The notes under the pieces are model-generated. The model saw only the letters and a program-made list of their open reading frames with translations, did no database searches and was not told where the DNA came from. Of a stretch of DNA of 64,000 bases, positions 46,566 to 57,542 are shown one piece after another. The stretch comes from Colocasia esculenta (lineage: Eukaryota; Streptophyta; Magnoliopsida; Alismatales; Araceae): positions 73,521,207-73,585,206 of the forward strand of contig CM024766.1 of the NCBI GenBank assembly GCA_014218235.1, written 5' to 3'. Every line of letters begins with the position of its first letter. Positions within the stretch are counted from its first letter, which is position 1. Made by a program: the position numbers and the translations under genes.

Positions 46566-49500
46566 TGTAGCGACCCTCATTATATCGGTACAATTGTACC
46601 AACCCACGTCGATATAGTGAACGTTGCCATAGAGGGACATTTACCCAACAATAACATTCAGCTGAGATACAAGTGAATATAAGAACAGAGTAGCGGAAGT
46701 AAAAGAACCACTGTCTTCATTTCATACATCATCCACATTTAACATACAAGATTGCGATAACATTTCAAGAACTAAAAGTCCACATAATTAAATTGCTGAA
46801 ATCAAATACATAATTGTCCACACTTAAACATTTTTCCATGATAATACTAGTACAATGTTGCAATTACATACTATGAAATCAAAATATCGCAAAGTACACC
46901 AACGATCTAATCTCCACGCTCGGAGTCGGTCTCCACTGCCTCTTCCGCAAGTGTGTCGTCACCAACTACGCCTGTACGCCGAAGCAAGTAATGAGTCTAA
47001 AAGACTCAGCAAATAACACTACATCTATCACACATGTACATATCATAGCAGGTTTTTACATACCATTTACAAGACACAACATGTAGCATGCGTGACATTG
47101 AAATTAACAACCTATCATGGTAATTCTACTAATGAAACACATGATTCATGCTTTCAGATTTCCTAAATTAAAATCTCCTATCACATGCTCTCTAATCATT
47201 CTAACACATGAAAGTTCTACTCTCAATTAAGCTAAAACATGAAAGCAATTTAGCATGACTAGCTTACATACATGAAAGGAAACATTGCTAACATGGTTAC
47301 TTCTCATTCTTACACATGCACGTAACCATTTTACATGCTTTAAGCTTGTTGTTTTGACGTGGTTTAACACTTTACAATCTAACACATGAAAGCTACGTTC
47401 TCATTCAAACCACAACGTGAGAGTAAACACACATGGAATGGGTTACACATAAGTAAGGATTGTCCCTAGCATAGATTCTACGCGTTGTACACATATAACA
47501 CATGATCATAACCACATTTATGTTGCTGTTCTAACATGATTTCAGATCATCATATCATGGATTTCAATTTCACATCCTCACATTTTGGTTTCACATTTTT
47601 ACACAATTTCTAATTCACATACTTCACTTTTTACACATTGCACATTTACACATTGTTCACACTACACAATTTGCACATGATCACAATCACATTCACATTT
47701 TACACTTTAGTGCCGTGACACATAGTCCAACCACCATAAGAAGGACACATCATATCACATACACATAGACGTCACCTAGGCAATATAGTGACGACTCTTG
47801 GACTGCGCGGACCGGGAGAACAAGTCTCTACCCTAACCAGTGGTACTTGTCCACCTCCAGGATTTCATCCTAATGCCCTTAGGATCACAACACATTGAAC
47901 CTTCCCATGGGGACTTTTCCATGGTACGGTTCCACAGCCCTCTATGGAAGCAGTATCACACTTGGCACAGTTTTACACATTACACATATCGGTTTTTACA
48001 CACATTTTACACATGATGCTCATATCTCATTCATTTTCTCATTCACACAAGGGTTCTGTTTTCCTAACATGATTCTACAATTAACAGGGATCACATGTTC
48101 AGTAATTTGCATAAATCAGATCACACACACATGTCACATTATTCCCACATTAACATGCATTGTTCACATCTTTGCAAGGAAAAATTCATATTTCACTATA
48201 TAGTTGTCCAAACGACCTAAAAATTTAACCACATGCTGATTTTGCGTTCCTGACCTCACATACAAAATTCTGGATTTTTCTAACTCATGATGCAATTACA
48301 GAAAATCAAACATCAATTTTTCATATCATTCGTGATTCAATCCACCTTGGTCCGTAACATGAAATTTCAGTTTAACAGGTCATAACCCTGAAGCCAATAT
48401 ACACAACACCACAGGAATTTCCCGGGGATTTATTTCACAACACACGATTTACTGGAAATTTAGCAATCCTACACATGTTTTCTATTTCCCAAGTATAAAT
48501 TTTCAGTAAATCACATTGACATGGGAAAATTCCAAAAAATTCAGAACAGAGATTGACGTATATAGACATGATTCAACAGGATTAGGGCATCCTAATTTCC
48601 CACAGATTATTAGGATCATGGGTGAACATACATGGCCATTATTCCACATGCATTTTAAATAATTAATAACTCAACCATCCACAAAATAAATGTCCAACCA
48701 TTCTCCCACACATTCCAACATTCACATTACGTAGTATAATAGATTTACAATATATCCTCATCGCAAAACACATCGAAAGTAATCATATATAAGGGGAGAA
48801 CAGTTCACTGTTCTGTCCACACGAACTTAACGGCGGTCTCTGGCCGTTCCAGTAGTGGACGGCAAGATCGCTGGATGCGCACGGGGAATCTTGGCGTCAA
48901 GGCATTGACGCCAAGTTCCTGTCTGTGCAGAAACACAGACCGAACTCCAAATAAAGGGGTGAATGGGGGATCCAGGACACGAGGAAAAATGCATAAAAAT
49001 CATAAAACCCTACTAGACATCTACATGGACGATAGGGGTAGGTTACTTGCCTCTAGAAAATGCTCCAGACAGATCTTAAAGCTTGGTGAAGCTCTCCTTA
49101 GGCAGTCCCAAGAAGCTCCCGAGAAGTCTTCATGCCGGGTTCTAGGACGAAGATGACTCCAAGATGAGGTCGGGGAAGTCTCCTCCTTCACTTCAGCTAG
49201 CTCCTTGTCGTGGTAGATGGCCAGGAATAGCTTCAGAAGGTCGGATTTAAGCTTGCAAAGGTTGGGGTTTTCTCACAGTTTTCTCTAGGGTTTTTCTTCT
49301 CCTTCATCTCCTCTTGCAAAGAGAGCTAAGAGAGGGCTGTTGGGGCTGCAAAAGGCTTGGTAAATAGGAGAGGGGGCTCTCCTTTCACGCAGGCTTGACA
49401 AGAAAGCCTTTCAGACCGTTGGGGACAGCTCCCCAATGGTTGGAGTAGCTTGTTCCCGGGATTTCCGGCTCTGCAACGCATGCAAGCCAGTGATATTGAC

Positions 49501-49834
49501 GTCCACATCGCTGGACGCTGGATTTAGTGTTGGCGTCCATATGGTTGACGCCTACACAACACAAACGTCCATTGATATTGACGCCAAGCTGGCCTTCGGC
49601 CAGAACTCAAAAACATGCAGGAAACCATGCATAACCTATACATATATACATGCATTATGTATACTATCATGTACACACTATCACCATGCATTTCATACAT
49701 TATTTACAACTAATTATACACATGCATACATAAGTATAAATAGTTAATACATACGTAGATATGTACATCTATGCATACACATCATAAATTATTTACACAA
49801 TTAAAATAATGCAACAAAATTCGAGGGCCTTACA
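46566..49834 (-). mobile_element. Element B, 5' LTR
   Basis: 3,269 bp, TGTAGCGACCC...GGGCCTTACA on the plus strand, pairing with 38358-41643. It contains a GC-type donor-like AGAG|GCAAGT (minus strand, boundary 49050) and an acceptor-like GTACAG (boundary 46972), as in the other B-family LTRs. CACATT-rich sequence lies at 47570-47710. The flanks of the whole element (CTGTT at 38353-38357, CTCCT at 49835-49839) match at only three of five positions. Confidence 0.95.
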
Positions 49835-49996
49835 CTCCTGGAAACCCTACTGCTTACCACCACCTCGTCCTTTGAATATCTTCTTTAATTTATTACCCCA
49901 CTTGGCAAATCTGGATGATGATGATGCTCTCGAGGGTGCCTTCCCCTTGCTGATACTTGTGGATTGCTGCCGAAAACTACCTATCCCTCCAGACTG
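49835..49996 (-). pseudogene. Element A gag, segment upstream of the B insertion
   Basis: The minus strand from 49996 reads GGIGSFRQQSTSISKGKAP, then RFAKWGNKLKKIFKGRGGG. This is the basic Gag stretch that normally precedes the zinc knuckle, and the knuckle itself is found at 38250 beyond element B. It is bounded at 49997 by element D, so the N-terminal part of A's Gag lies outside the window. A stop (KQ*GF) sits where CAG is likely. Confidence 0.65.
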
Positions 49997-50414
49997 TGTA
50001 GCAACTAGGATTTTTTGAAAAATAAAATTTAATAATAATAAAAAATAAAAGCAATTAGAAAATTAAATAAAAGAGAATTAAATAAACCCATTAAATGAAA
50101 AGAAGTAATGGGCTTTGTTAAATGGACCCATTAGAAAGTTTTGGGCCAAAATATGAATTTTTAAAAGGGGAATAATAGGAAAATACCCTAAATTCGTAAC
50201 TTAATTATTACTTAAATAGAAAAGAGATATTTAATACATTAAATAGCTAATTTGAGTTAGATTTGGATTCCTAACCCTACCAAATTAGATTGGCCACGAA
50301 ATTACCTCTCTCCTAACCCAATTGGGAGGTTGCAAGCATGGAAGGGTGGAATTAAATAGGGAATCTCATAATTAAATAAAAGTTAGAGTCCTATTAGGAA
50401 ATAGAAAGGGAAGA

Positions 50415-50425
50415 GATATAAATAC
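50415..50425 (+). promoter_or_regulatory. TATA box of the D LTR
   Basis: GATATAAATAC, about 420 bp into the LTR, followed about 160 bp later by the donor-like AAAG|GTAGGC. Confidence 0.6.
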
Positions 50426-51916
50426 TCTCTTAAAGCTCCATGGCCGGCCCTAGCTCATTGCCGAGGGTTTCTGGACCAGGAGGAGAGGCCAAGGAAGATG
50501 AGAATTCATGGGGAGAAGAACTTCTCAAAGCTCTCAACCCCGTTCTTCAAGTTCTAGCCCTAGAAGAGGAAAATGATCAAAGGTAGGCATTCTCACGAGC
50601 AAAACTAAATCATGTTTGTCTGTAGGTTGATCTAAACCTCTAGATCAATTCGCATCTAGTTTCATGATTTTTCATCGACTATACAATTAGTTATGATTTT
50701 CTAAAAAACCCTGTGTCAAAAGATAGAAAGTTTGGACCGCAATCCAAGAACATGTCTTTCCCTGTCGGATGTAGGTACAGACCCTGAGAACACGATGGCC
50801 CGATAGGCCGCGTTCTGAGGTCTAATCGCGACAGCAATACCCGTCGCGTTCCGAACGCGACAGGCGCTGCCGTCGCGATCTGCCAACCTGACCTGATAGA
50901 CCCATCACGATCTTTGTAAACCCTTGTTGCGATCTGCCAACCTGACCTGATCGACCCGCCGTGATCTTTGTAAACCCTTGTCGCGATCTGTTCTGACCCC
51001 GTCGTGACCCTTACTGGCGTGCATCGTGATCTCAGAATTTTGCATGTAAACCCAAGAATTCTGATGCAATAACCTTCTACAGTGTTTGTACCCTCTCTTA
51101 ACAGTCATATACGTAGTAAATATACTTTTTATAAACTGAACATTATTGTGTGATTTTAAAAGACATGCACATGACTTATTTCTAGCTATGATTTCATGAT
51201 ACATGCACACACTTTGAACCATCCAATTATGGCTTAACATGGCATGTAATTAACTCATAATACATCTGGTAATTTATGTAATTAAATTACCATATTTTAA
51301 TAGAGTTGTCTATGTTTTCTCGCGATGTTTTGGGAATACCATTATCGACGCTCCACTATTCTGGAAATCCTCTAGAACGTCGAGCACTTGGTTCTCTATA
51401 CACTCTCTCTTGACTTGGAAAAACTCTCCGTCGGATACTCCTTCTACCGGACTAGTGAATCCTTGTTTAAGGCCTCCGTAAGTCTCCTCTATCCATGGAT
51501 TCCCACATGGTCGATGAGCTGGTTGTACCCAAACACGTATGACCCCCTTTAGGGATCAACATGATCCAAATGACTATTAGAAGTTCACTCTTATCTTTAA
51601 TCACGCCGAACCTCTGGACCTGTGCATAACATGGCCAGTGGTAGGGTAGTGAGTTCCACCTGACTACCAATACCAAGTGCGCGTGTTGTGCAATTGTTAC
51701 TCGACGTGTTACGTGCGATGTCCCTTAGCTCTTATCTATACTCTACTCGCTCGTCTATCCACGTTCACTCTACTATCTCATCTATTCATCTAGTGCTCTC
51801 GTCTATTTCTTGGTACTCTATATTGGCCATTGACTGATTGTCTAAAGATAAACAATATAACCAATACTTGGCAATATATAAAGGGCCCGATCTGGTCCTG
51901 GGATGTGCGCCCGAAA

Positions 51917-52178
51917 GTGCTATTTGCCCATGGGAGTTAAATGATCAGAGTGTTTGGCATTACACTTGAGTGCTATCTATCTCGACTATCTGAATGACAA
52001 TCAAAAGAGCTATATTCTCTCGTTGTCCGTTGACAACAAAGTGCTATGCTATACTCGTTGTGCTATTACTATACTCTGTGCTATTTGTGCTATGGTCATC
52101 CTGCTATTTTGTGCTATACTCGACACTTGTGCTATATTTGGAAAGTTGTGCTATTTCGTTCATGTGCTATCCTGCTAT
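51917..52178. repeat. Interspersed GTGCTAT motif cluster in the D LTR
   Basis: GTGCTAT occurs exactly at 51917, 51970, 52041, 52060, 52078, 52087, 52111, 52129, 52148 and 52164, with CTGCTAT at 52101 and 52172. The same heptamer opens the PBS region at 52621. Confidence 0.85.
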
Positions 52179-52621
52179 CTTTTACTTGACTCTCTCGCTC
52201 TATCATTAGTTATTCTACCCTTTAATACATTAATTATTTAAAGCATGCTTGACTATTGAGATTTAAGTCCTACTGGGCGTTATTGCTCACCCTGCGTTAT
52301 TTGTCGTTGTGTTCTCAAGAGAGACCGAGGATGACACATACACTCAAGAGGACGGGAACGACCAAGAGTAAAGAGTACCCTAGTGTCTTAGTACTATGTT
52401 AGAGTGTTAGTTAGTCCTTTACTTTTATTTAATGTAATTGGGCCCTATAGAATGGTTCTGATATTAGTGGTTGTAACTAGATATTGAAAAGTTATTAATG
52501 AGAAGAATTTTCTTTATTATTATTCATTGTGCAATGGTTTGATGTCTAGTACTTGTTCTGTACCCGTTTACTTGCAATTGCCTCGTGTTCCGATATTCCG
52601 CGTCAGGGCGTGACAGTTTTG

Positions 52622-52634
52622 TGCTATTAGAGCC
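52622..52634 (+). other. Primer-binding site of element D (variant iMet)
   Basis: TGCTATTAGAGCC, compared with TGGTATCAGAGCC expected for initiator-Met tRNA: two mismatches in 13. Seven bases after the LTR end. Confidence 0.7.
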
Positions 52635-52820
52635 TAGGTTATTCTTAAGTATAGGATGATCTAAGTTGACCTACCTCGACTAGAGTCAATTATTCTACCT
52701 ATGTGAGTTGTGGTTAGAACCATGGGTAACTAGCTAAAATGAACTCACACACGCACGAATTAAATTTCACATCAATATCATGACAATAAGTATTTTTCTT
52801 GGAGGAACTAAGCAATCAAG

Positions 52821-53800
52821 ATGACTGCTGAACGCGCTCAAATGAGGGGCATGCAACAGACCATCTAAGAACTTACTTGCGCGATTATGCAAGCTACCAA
52901 GGAGGTGGTAATCATGGCAGTGCAGGCGACCTGCATCGTAACTTCAGGAGTCTAAACCCACCTAGGTTCAGTGGATCCATGGATTCGGATGAAGCCGAAC
53001 ACTGGCTGAAGGAAACGAAAAGAATCTTCCGTGTTATGCAATATGCAGCGGGGAATAAGCTGCTACTGGCTACATTCTAACTGGAAAAGGACACCCGCGC
53101 TTGGTGGGAGTCAGTGGAAGCGACCCGAGATAATGGTCAGTTCACTTGGAATGAATTCAAGGAAGCTTTCAACTATAAGTACTTCTCCGAGCGTGGCCAA
53201 GAAAGAAAGGCTGCGGAATTTGCGGCTCTTAAACAGAGGAGCCTGACTGTGGCCGAGTATGAAGCCCAATTTTCAAGACTGGCACGCTATGCGGCACACC
53301 TGGTAAATACTAAAAGGATGAAGGCTAAGTGCTTTCTCAACGGCCTTAAGCCACACTACATCACTCAACTAGCCCCTCTCGACATCCAGACCTATGCCGA
53401 GATGGTAAAGAAAGCCCAACTGCTAGAAGATGCTACGGACTTCATTGACCATATCAAAGGGAAGTTTGTAAAGAAGGAAATAACCTCTGGTCAATCATCT
53501 GCTAAGCCGAACAATGGCAAGAAGCGTCCCCTCAACATCACGGAGGGACCCAGCCAAGAAAGGAAACCCAAAGCTATAGTCCCATATACTCCAGCGAAAA
53601 GCAACTGCAAACACTATGACAAATTGGGTCACACGGCTGATGAATGCTGGAGGAAAGTCGGCGCATGTCTGCGCTGTGGAAGTCGCGAGCACCGCATCCC
53701 CGAGTGCTCGCTACTGAAAGAGAATGAAAGGCGCCCTAATGCGCCTAAGAAACAAGGAAGACTGCAAGCCCTGCATGATGAAGATCCTATTATGGAAGGT
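52821..53800 (+). pseudogene. Element D Gag
   Basis: An ATG at 52821 is followed by a stop at 52866 and a frame change near 52880. From 52877 the Gag core is collinear: LNPPRFSGSMD, DEAEHWLKETKRIFRVMQ, a stop at 53078 (TAA for an expected CAA), then LEKDTRAWWESV and EFKEAFNYKYFSE. The first zinc knuckle is damaged (CKHYDKLGHTADEC, second Cys replaced by Tyr); the second is intact (CLRCGSREHRIPEC). Unlike B, there is no intron-like interval: the ATF*LEKD junction, equivalent to B's intron-2 site, is contiguous. Confidence 0.9.
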
Positions 53801-54480
53801 GGCATGGTAGAAGGTACCTTTCAAGTTTTCTTTCTATCTGTATTTGCCTTATTTGATACTGGAGCAACTCATTCATTTATATCTCAAAACTTTGCCGACA
53901 CTCTTAATACCAACCCTATATCCATGGGTTGTGAGTTCTCTATCACAACACCACTAGGAGAAAAGGAGAAATTGAACAAATACTTTCCATCTGCCGATGT
54001 AATGATTGGAGACCATAACCTAAAAGCCGACCTGGTGTGTATGCCCATGGAAGGCTATGATGTAATTTTGGGAGCCGACTGGTTGTCCACTTATGGGGAA
54101 AGTGTCGATTGTAAGAAAGGGAAAGTTACCTTTAGTGATTTCCCTAAGCTGTCCTTCACTGGGATTCGACATAAGAGACGGATGTCTCTAGTCTCTGCCA
54201 TAAAAGCCCACAACATGATAAGGAAAGGTTGCATTGCTTTCTTTGCAGCAGTAGTAGTGGAAAAGAAGGGTTCTAAGACAGAAGACATCCACATAGTCCA
54301 GGATTACCCCGATGTGTTTCCTGAAGATCTACTAGGGATTCCCCTAGAACATGATGTCAACTTCACCATAGAGTTGATCCCTGGAGCTGCACTGATATCA
54401 CGACAACCGTACCGGATGTCACCTGCCGAGCTCAAAGAATTGAAGGCATAACTGATGGAGCCATTAGAAAAGGGGTTCAT
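53801..54480 (+). pseudogene. Element D aspartic protease and linker
   Basis: The protease motif LFDTGATHSFISQNF (about 53847-53890) has an intact D-T-G. Next come GYDVILGADWLSTYGESVDC and QDYPDVFPEDLLGIPLEHDV, the standard spacer before RT. A stop TAA at 54449 stands where a Gln codon is expected, in QPYRMSPAELKELKA*L. Confidence 0.9.
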
Positions 54481-55680
54481 CTGACCAAGTACCTCCCCAT
54501 GGGGAGCACCTCTGCTATTCGTCAAGAAGAAGGATGGATTGATGAGGTTGTGCATCGACTATCGTCAACTCAATCAGCTCACCATCAAGAACAAGTACCC
54601 ACTGCCCAGGGTCGATGAACTTTTCGACCAGATATTCAGAGCTCAGTATTTCTCCAAGATAGATCTTCGATCTGGTTATCACCAAATGAGGATCAAGGAT
54701 GATGACATCTTCAAAATGGCTTTCAGGAGTAGGTATGGATATTATGAATTCGTCGTTATGCCTTTTGGTCTAACCAATGCTCCTGCAGCCTTTATGCAAC
54801 TCATGAACAACATATATCGGCCATACCTTGACAAGTTCTTGGTCGTCTTTATCGACGATATCCTCATATATTCAAAGACCAAAGAAGAGCATGAAGAACA
54901 CCTGAAGATTGCACTGGAAGTCTTGCGAGACAACAAACTATACACAAAGCTGAGCAAGTGCGAATTCTAGCTCGAAGAAGTGTCCTTCTTAGGCCATGTC
55001 ATCTCAAAGGACGACATCTCCGTTGATCCCTCCAAAGTCAAAGCTGTACTCAATTGGGAGAGACCAACCAACGTCACAGAAATCAGAAGCTTCTTAGGAT
55101 TGATTGGTTACTACAGGCAGTTCATAAAGGACTTCTCAAAAATCGTTGTTCCCCTCACACGTCTGACAAGAAAGGAGAACCCCTACTTCTGGAGTACAGA
55201 GTATGAGAAGAGTTTCCAAACTCTCAAAGATTGTCTTACTTCAGCACCTGTTCTTGCTCTGCCAATAGGGGGAGAAGATTTCTCTGTCTACACCGATGCC
55301 TCAGGAATTGGGCTAGGGTGTGTATTGATGCAAAAGGAGAAAGTCATCGCCTACTCTTCCTGACAACTGAAGACTCATGAAGTCAACTACCTTGTGCATG
55401 ATCTTGAGTTGGCTACCGTGGTCTTCGCCTTGAAGATCTGGAGACATTACTTGTATGGTGAAAAGTTCACTGTCTACTCAGACCATAAAAGCCTGAAGTA
55501 CTTATTCTCCCAGAAGGAACTCAACATGAGACAGAGAAGATGGCTAGAATACCTAAAAGATTTCGACTTCAACATCCAATACCATCCAGGCAAGGGAAAC
55601 GCCGTGGCTGATGCTCTTAGTAGAAAGCCGATGGCATCTATTTCAAGTCTAGTCCTGGGCGAGATGCAACTACTAGAATA
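54481..55680 (+). pseudogene. Element D reverse transcriptase and RNase H
   Basis: RT: STSPWGAPLLFVKKKDG, FSKIDLRSGYHQMRI, VMPFGLTNAPAAFMQLMN and the catalytic VVFIDDILIYS (about 54842-54870). Tether: VSFLGHVISKDDISVDPSK. RNase H: VYTDASGIGLGCVLMQ, HDLELATVVFALKIWRHYLYG and HPGKGNAVADALSRK. Stops at 54482 (TGA), 54968 (TAG after KCEF), 55361 (TGA) and 55679 (TAA) all lie in the same frame as the rest, so the region would be open if each were sense. No frameshift found. Confidence 0.9.
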
Positions 55681-56292
55681 ATTTGCAAGGTTAGACTTAA
55701 ATATTGAACATAGGGATGATCGAGTCTTAGTTGCCAATATCAAGATTCAATCTGATCTGCTAGAGGAGATCAAAGCTCAACAAGATAGCGATCCATTCTT
55801 AGTTCGCATCAAGAAAAACTTACCCGAAAGATCAGACTTTGCTATGACTGAGGATGGAAGACTGGTGTTCCAAGGGAGGACATGCATTCCCGACAATGAA
55901 GAACTAAAGAGGAAGCTAATGGATGAAGCTCATAAGACAAAGTACACTATCCACCTTAGAGGTACCAAAATGTATCAAGACATGAAAAGAACATTTTGGT
56001 GGCCGAACATGAAGAGAAAGGTAGCTGAACATGCTGCACACTGCCTTACTTGCCAACAAGTAAAAGCGGAACACCTGCGCCCTGTTGGTGTACTTAGACT
56101 GCTAGATATTCTAGAATGGAAATGGGAAAGCATTGGCATGGACTTCATCATAGGTTTACTCAAGACTCGTGGTGGACTCGACGCCATATGGGTCATTGTG
56201 GACTGACTAACCAAATCCGCCCATTTTCTGCCTATAAAGAGTAAGTGGTCGGTGGAGGTACTAGCTGCCCTATATGTCAAGGAGATAGTAAG
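55681..56292 (+). pseudogene. Element D integrase, truncated
   Basis: Zinc region THKTKYTIHL-like (EAHKTKYTIHLRGTKMYQ), TFWWPNMKRKVAEHA and CLTCQQVKAEH. The core begins with the first catalytic Asp in GMDFIIGLLK and VIVD*LTKSAHFLPI (stop TGA at 56204 for an expected CGA). The chain is cut after LYVKEIVS by the B-family LTR at 56293; the second Asp, the Glu and any chromodomain lie beyond the insertions. Confidence 0.9.
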
Positions 56293-57542
56293 TGTAGCGA
56301 CCCTCATTATATCGGTACGGTTATACCAACCCACGTCAGTATAGCGAACGTTGCCACAGTGAGACATTTACCCAACAATAACATTCGATTGAGATGCACA
56401 TAAATATAAATGCAGAGTAGCGGAAGCAAAAGAACCACTGTCTTCATTTCATTCATCATCCACATTTAACATACATGATTCGATTGAATTTAAAGAGCTA
56501 AAGTCCACATAATCCATATAGAAGAAGTGATAAGATAAAATACATAGTTTGTCCAAGTTTACATGATAGTTCTAATACAATGCCTCAATTACATACATCA
56601 AATGTCAAAATGTCACAACTAAGCTCCACCAAGCTAGCTACTCCCCACGCTCGGAGTCGATCTCCACGGTCTCCTCCAAAGGTGTGTCACCTACTACACC
56701 TGTACGCCGAAGCAAGTAATGAGTCTAAAAGACTCAGCAAATAACACTACATCTATCATCCATGCATATATCATAGCAGGTTTTTACATACACATTTACA
56801 AGACACAACATGTAGCATGTGTGACATTGAAATTAACAACCTATCATGGTAATTCTACTAATGAAACACATGATTCATGCTTTCAGATTTTCTAAATTAA
56901 AATCTCCCATCACATGCTCTCTAATCATTCCGACACATGAAAGCAATCTAACATGATTAGCTTACATACATGAAAGAAACATTTGCTAACATGGTTACTA
57001 CTCATTCTTACACATGCACATAACCATTTTACATGCTTAAAGCTTGCTGTTTTGACATGGTTTAACACTTTACAATCTAACACATGAAAGCTACATTCTC
57101 ATTCAACCACAACGTGAGAGTAAACATACATGGAATGGTTTACACATAAGTAAGGATTGTCCCTAGCATGGAGTCTACGCATTGTACTCATATAGCACAT
57201 GATCATAACCACATTTATGTTGCTGTTCTAACATGATTTCAGATCATCATATCATGGATTTCAATTTCACATCCTCACATTTTGGTTTCACATTTTTACA
57301 CAAATTCAAATTCACATACTTCACACTTCACACATTCACATTTACACATTCACATTTACACATTGTTCACATTCACAATTTTACACATTTCGCTTTCACA
57401 TTCACATTCTCATTTACATTTAGTGCCGTGACACATAGTCCAAACTACCATAAGAAGGACGCATCACATCACATACACATAGACGCCACCTAGGCAATAT
57501 AGTGACGACTCTTGGACTGCGCAGACCGGGAGAACAAGTCTC
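56293..57542 (-). mobile_element. Second B-family element (B2), truncated LTR
   Basis: Opens TGTAGCGACCCTCATTATAT like 38358 and 46566 and is collinear with them for about 1.25 kb, with its own small deletions. It stops in GAGAACAAGTCTC, where element C begins. The rest of B2 would lie beyond the 3' end of C. The preceding pentamer GTAAG (56288-56292) is the candidate target duplication. Confidence 0.9.

Larger units (their letters stand above)
49997..52615 (+). mobile_element. Element D, 5' LTR (chromovirus)
   Basis: 2,619 bp. Opens TGTAGCAACTAGG, closes GTCAGGGCGTGACA, and is followed by an iMet-type PBS and a gag reading. Contains a TATA box (50416), a donor-like AAAG|GTAGGC at 50583, a CpG-rich palindrome at 50843-50861, GTGCTAT repeats at 51917-52178, and the TACTGGGCG...GCTCACC block near 52270. 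It lies directly against gag sequence of element A, so D inserted into A. D's 3' LTR is not in the window. Confidence 0.9.
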
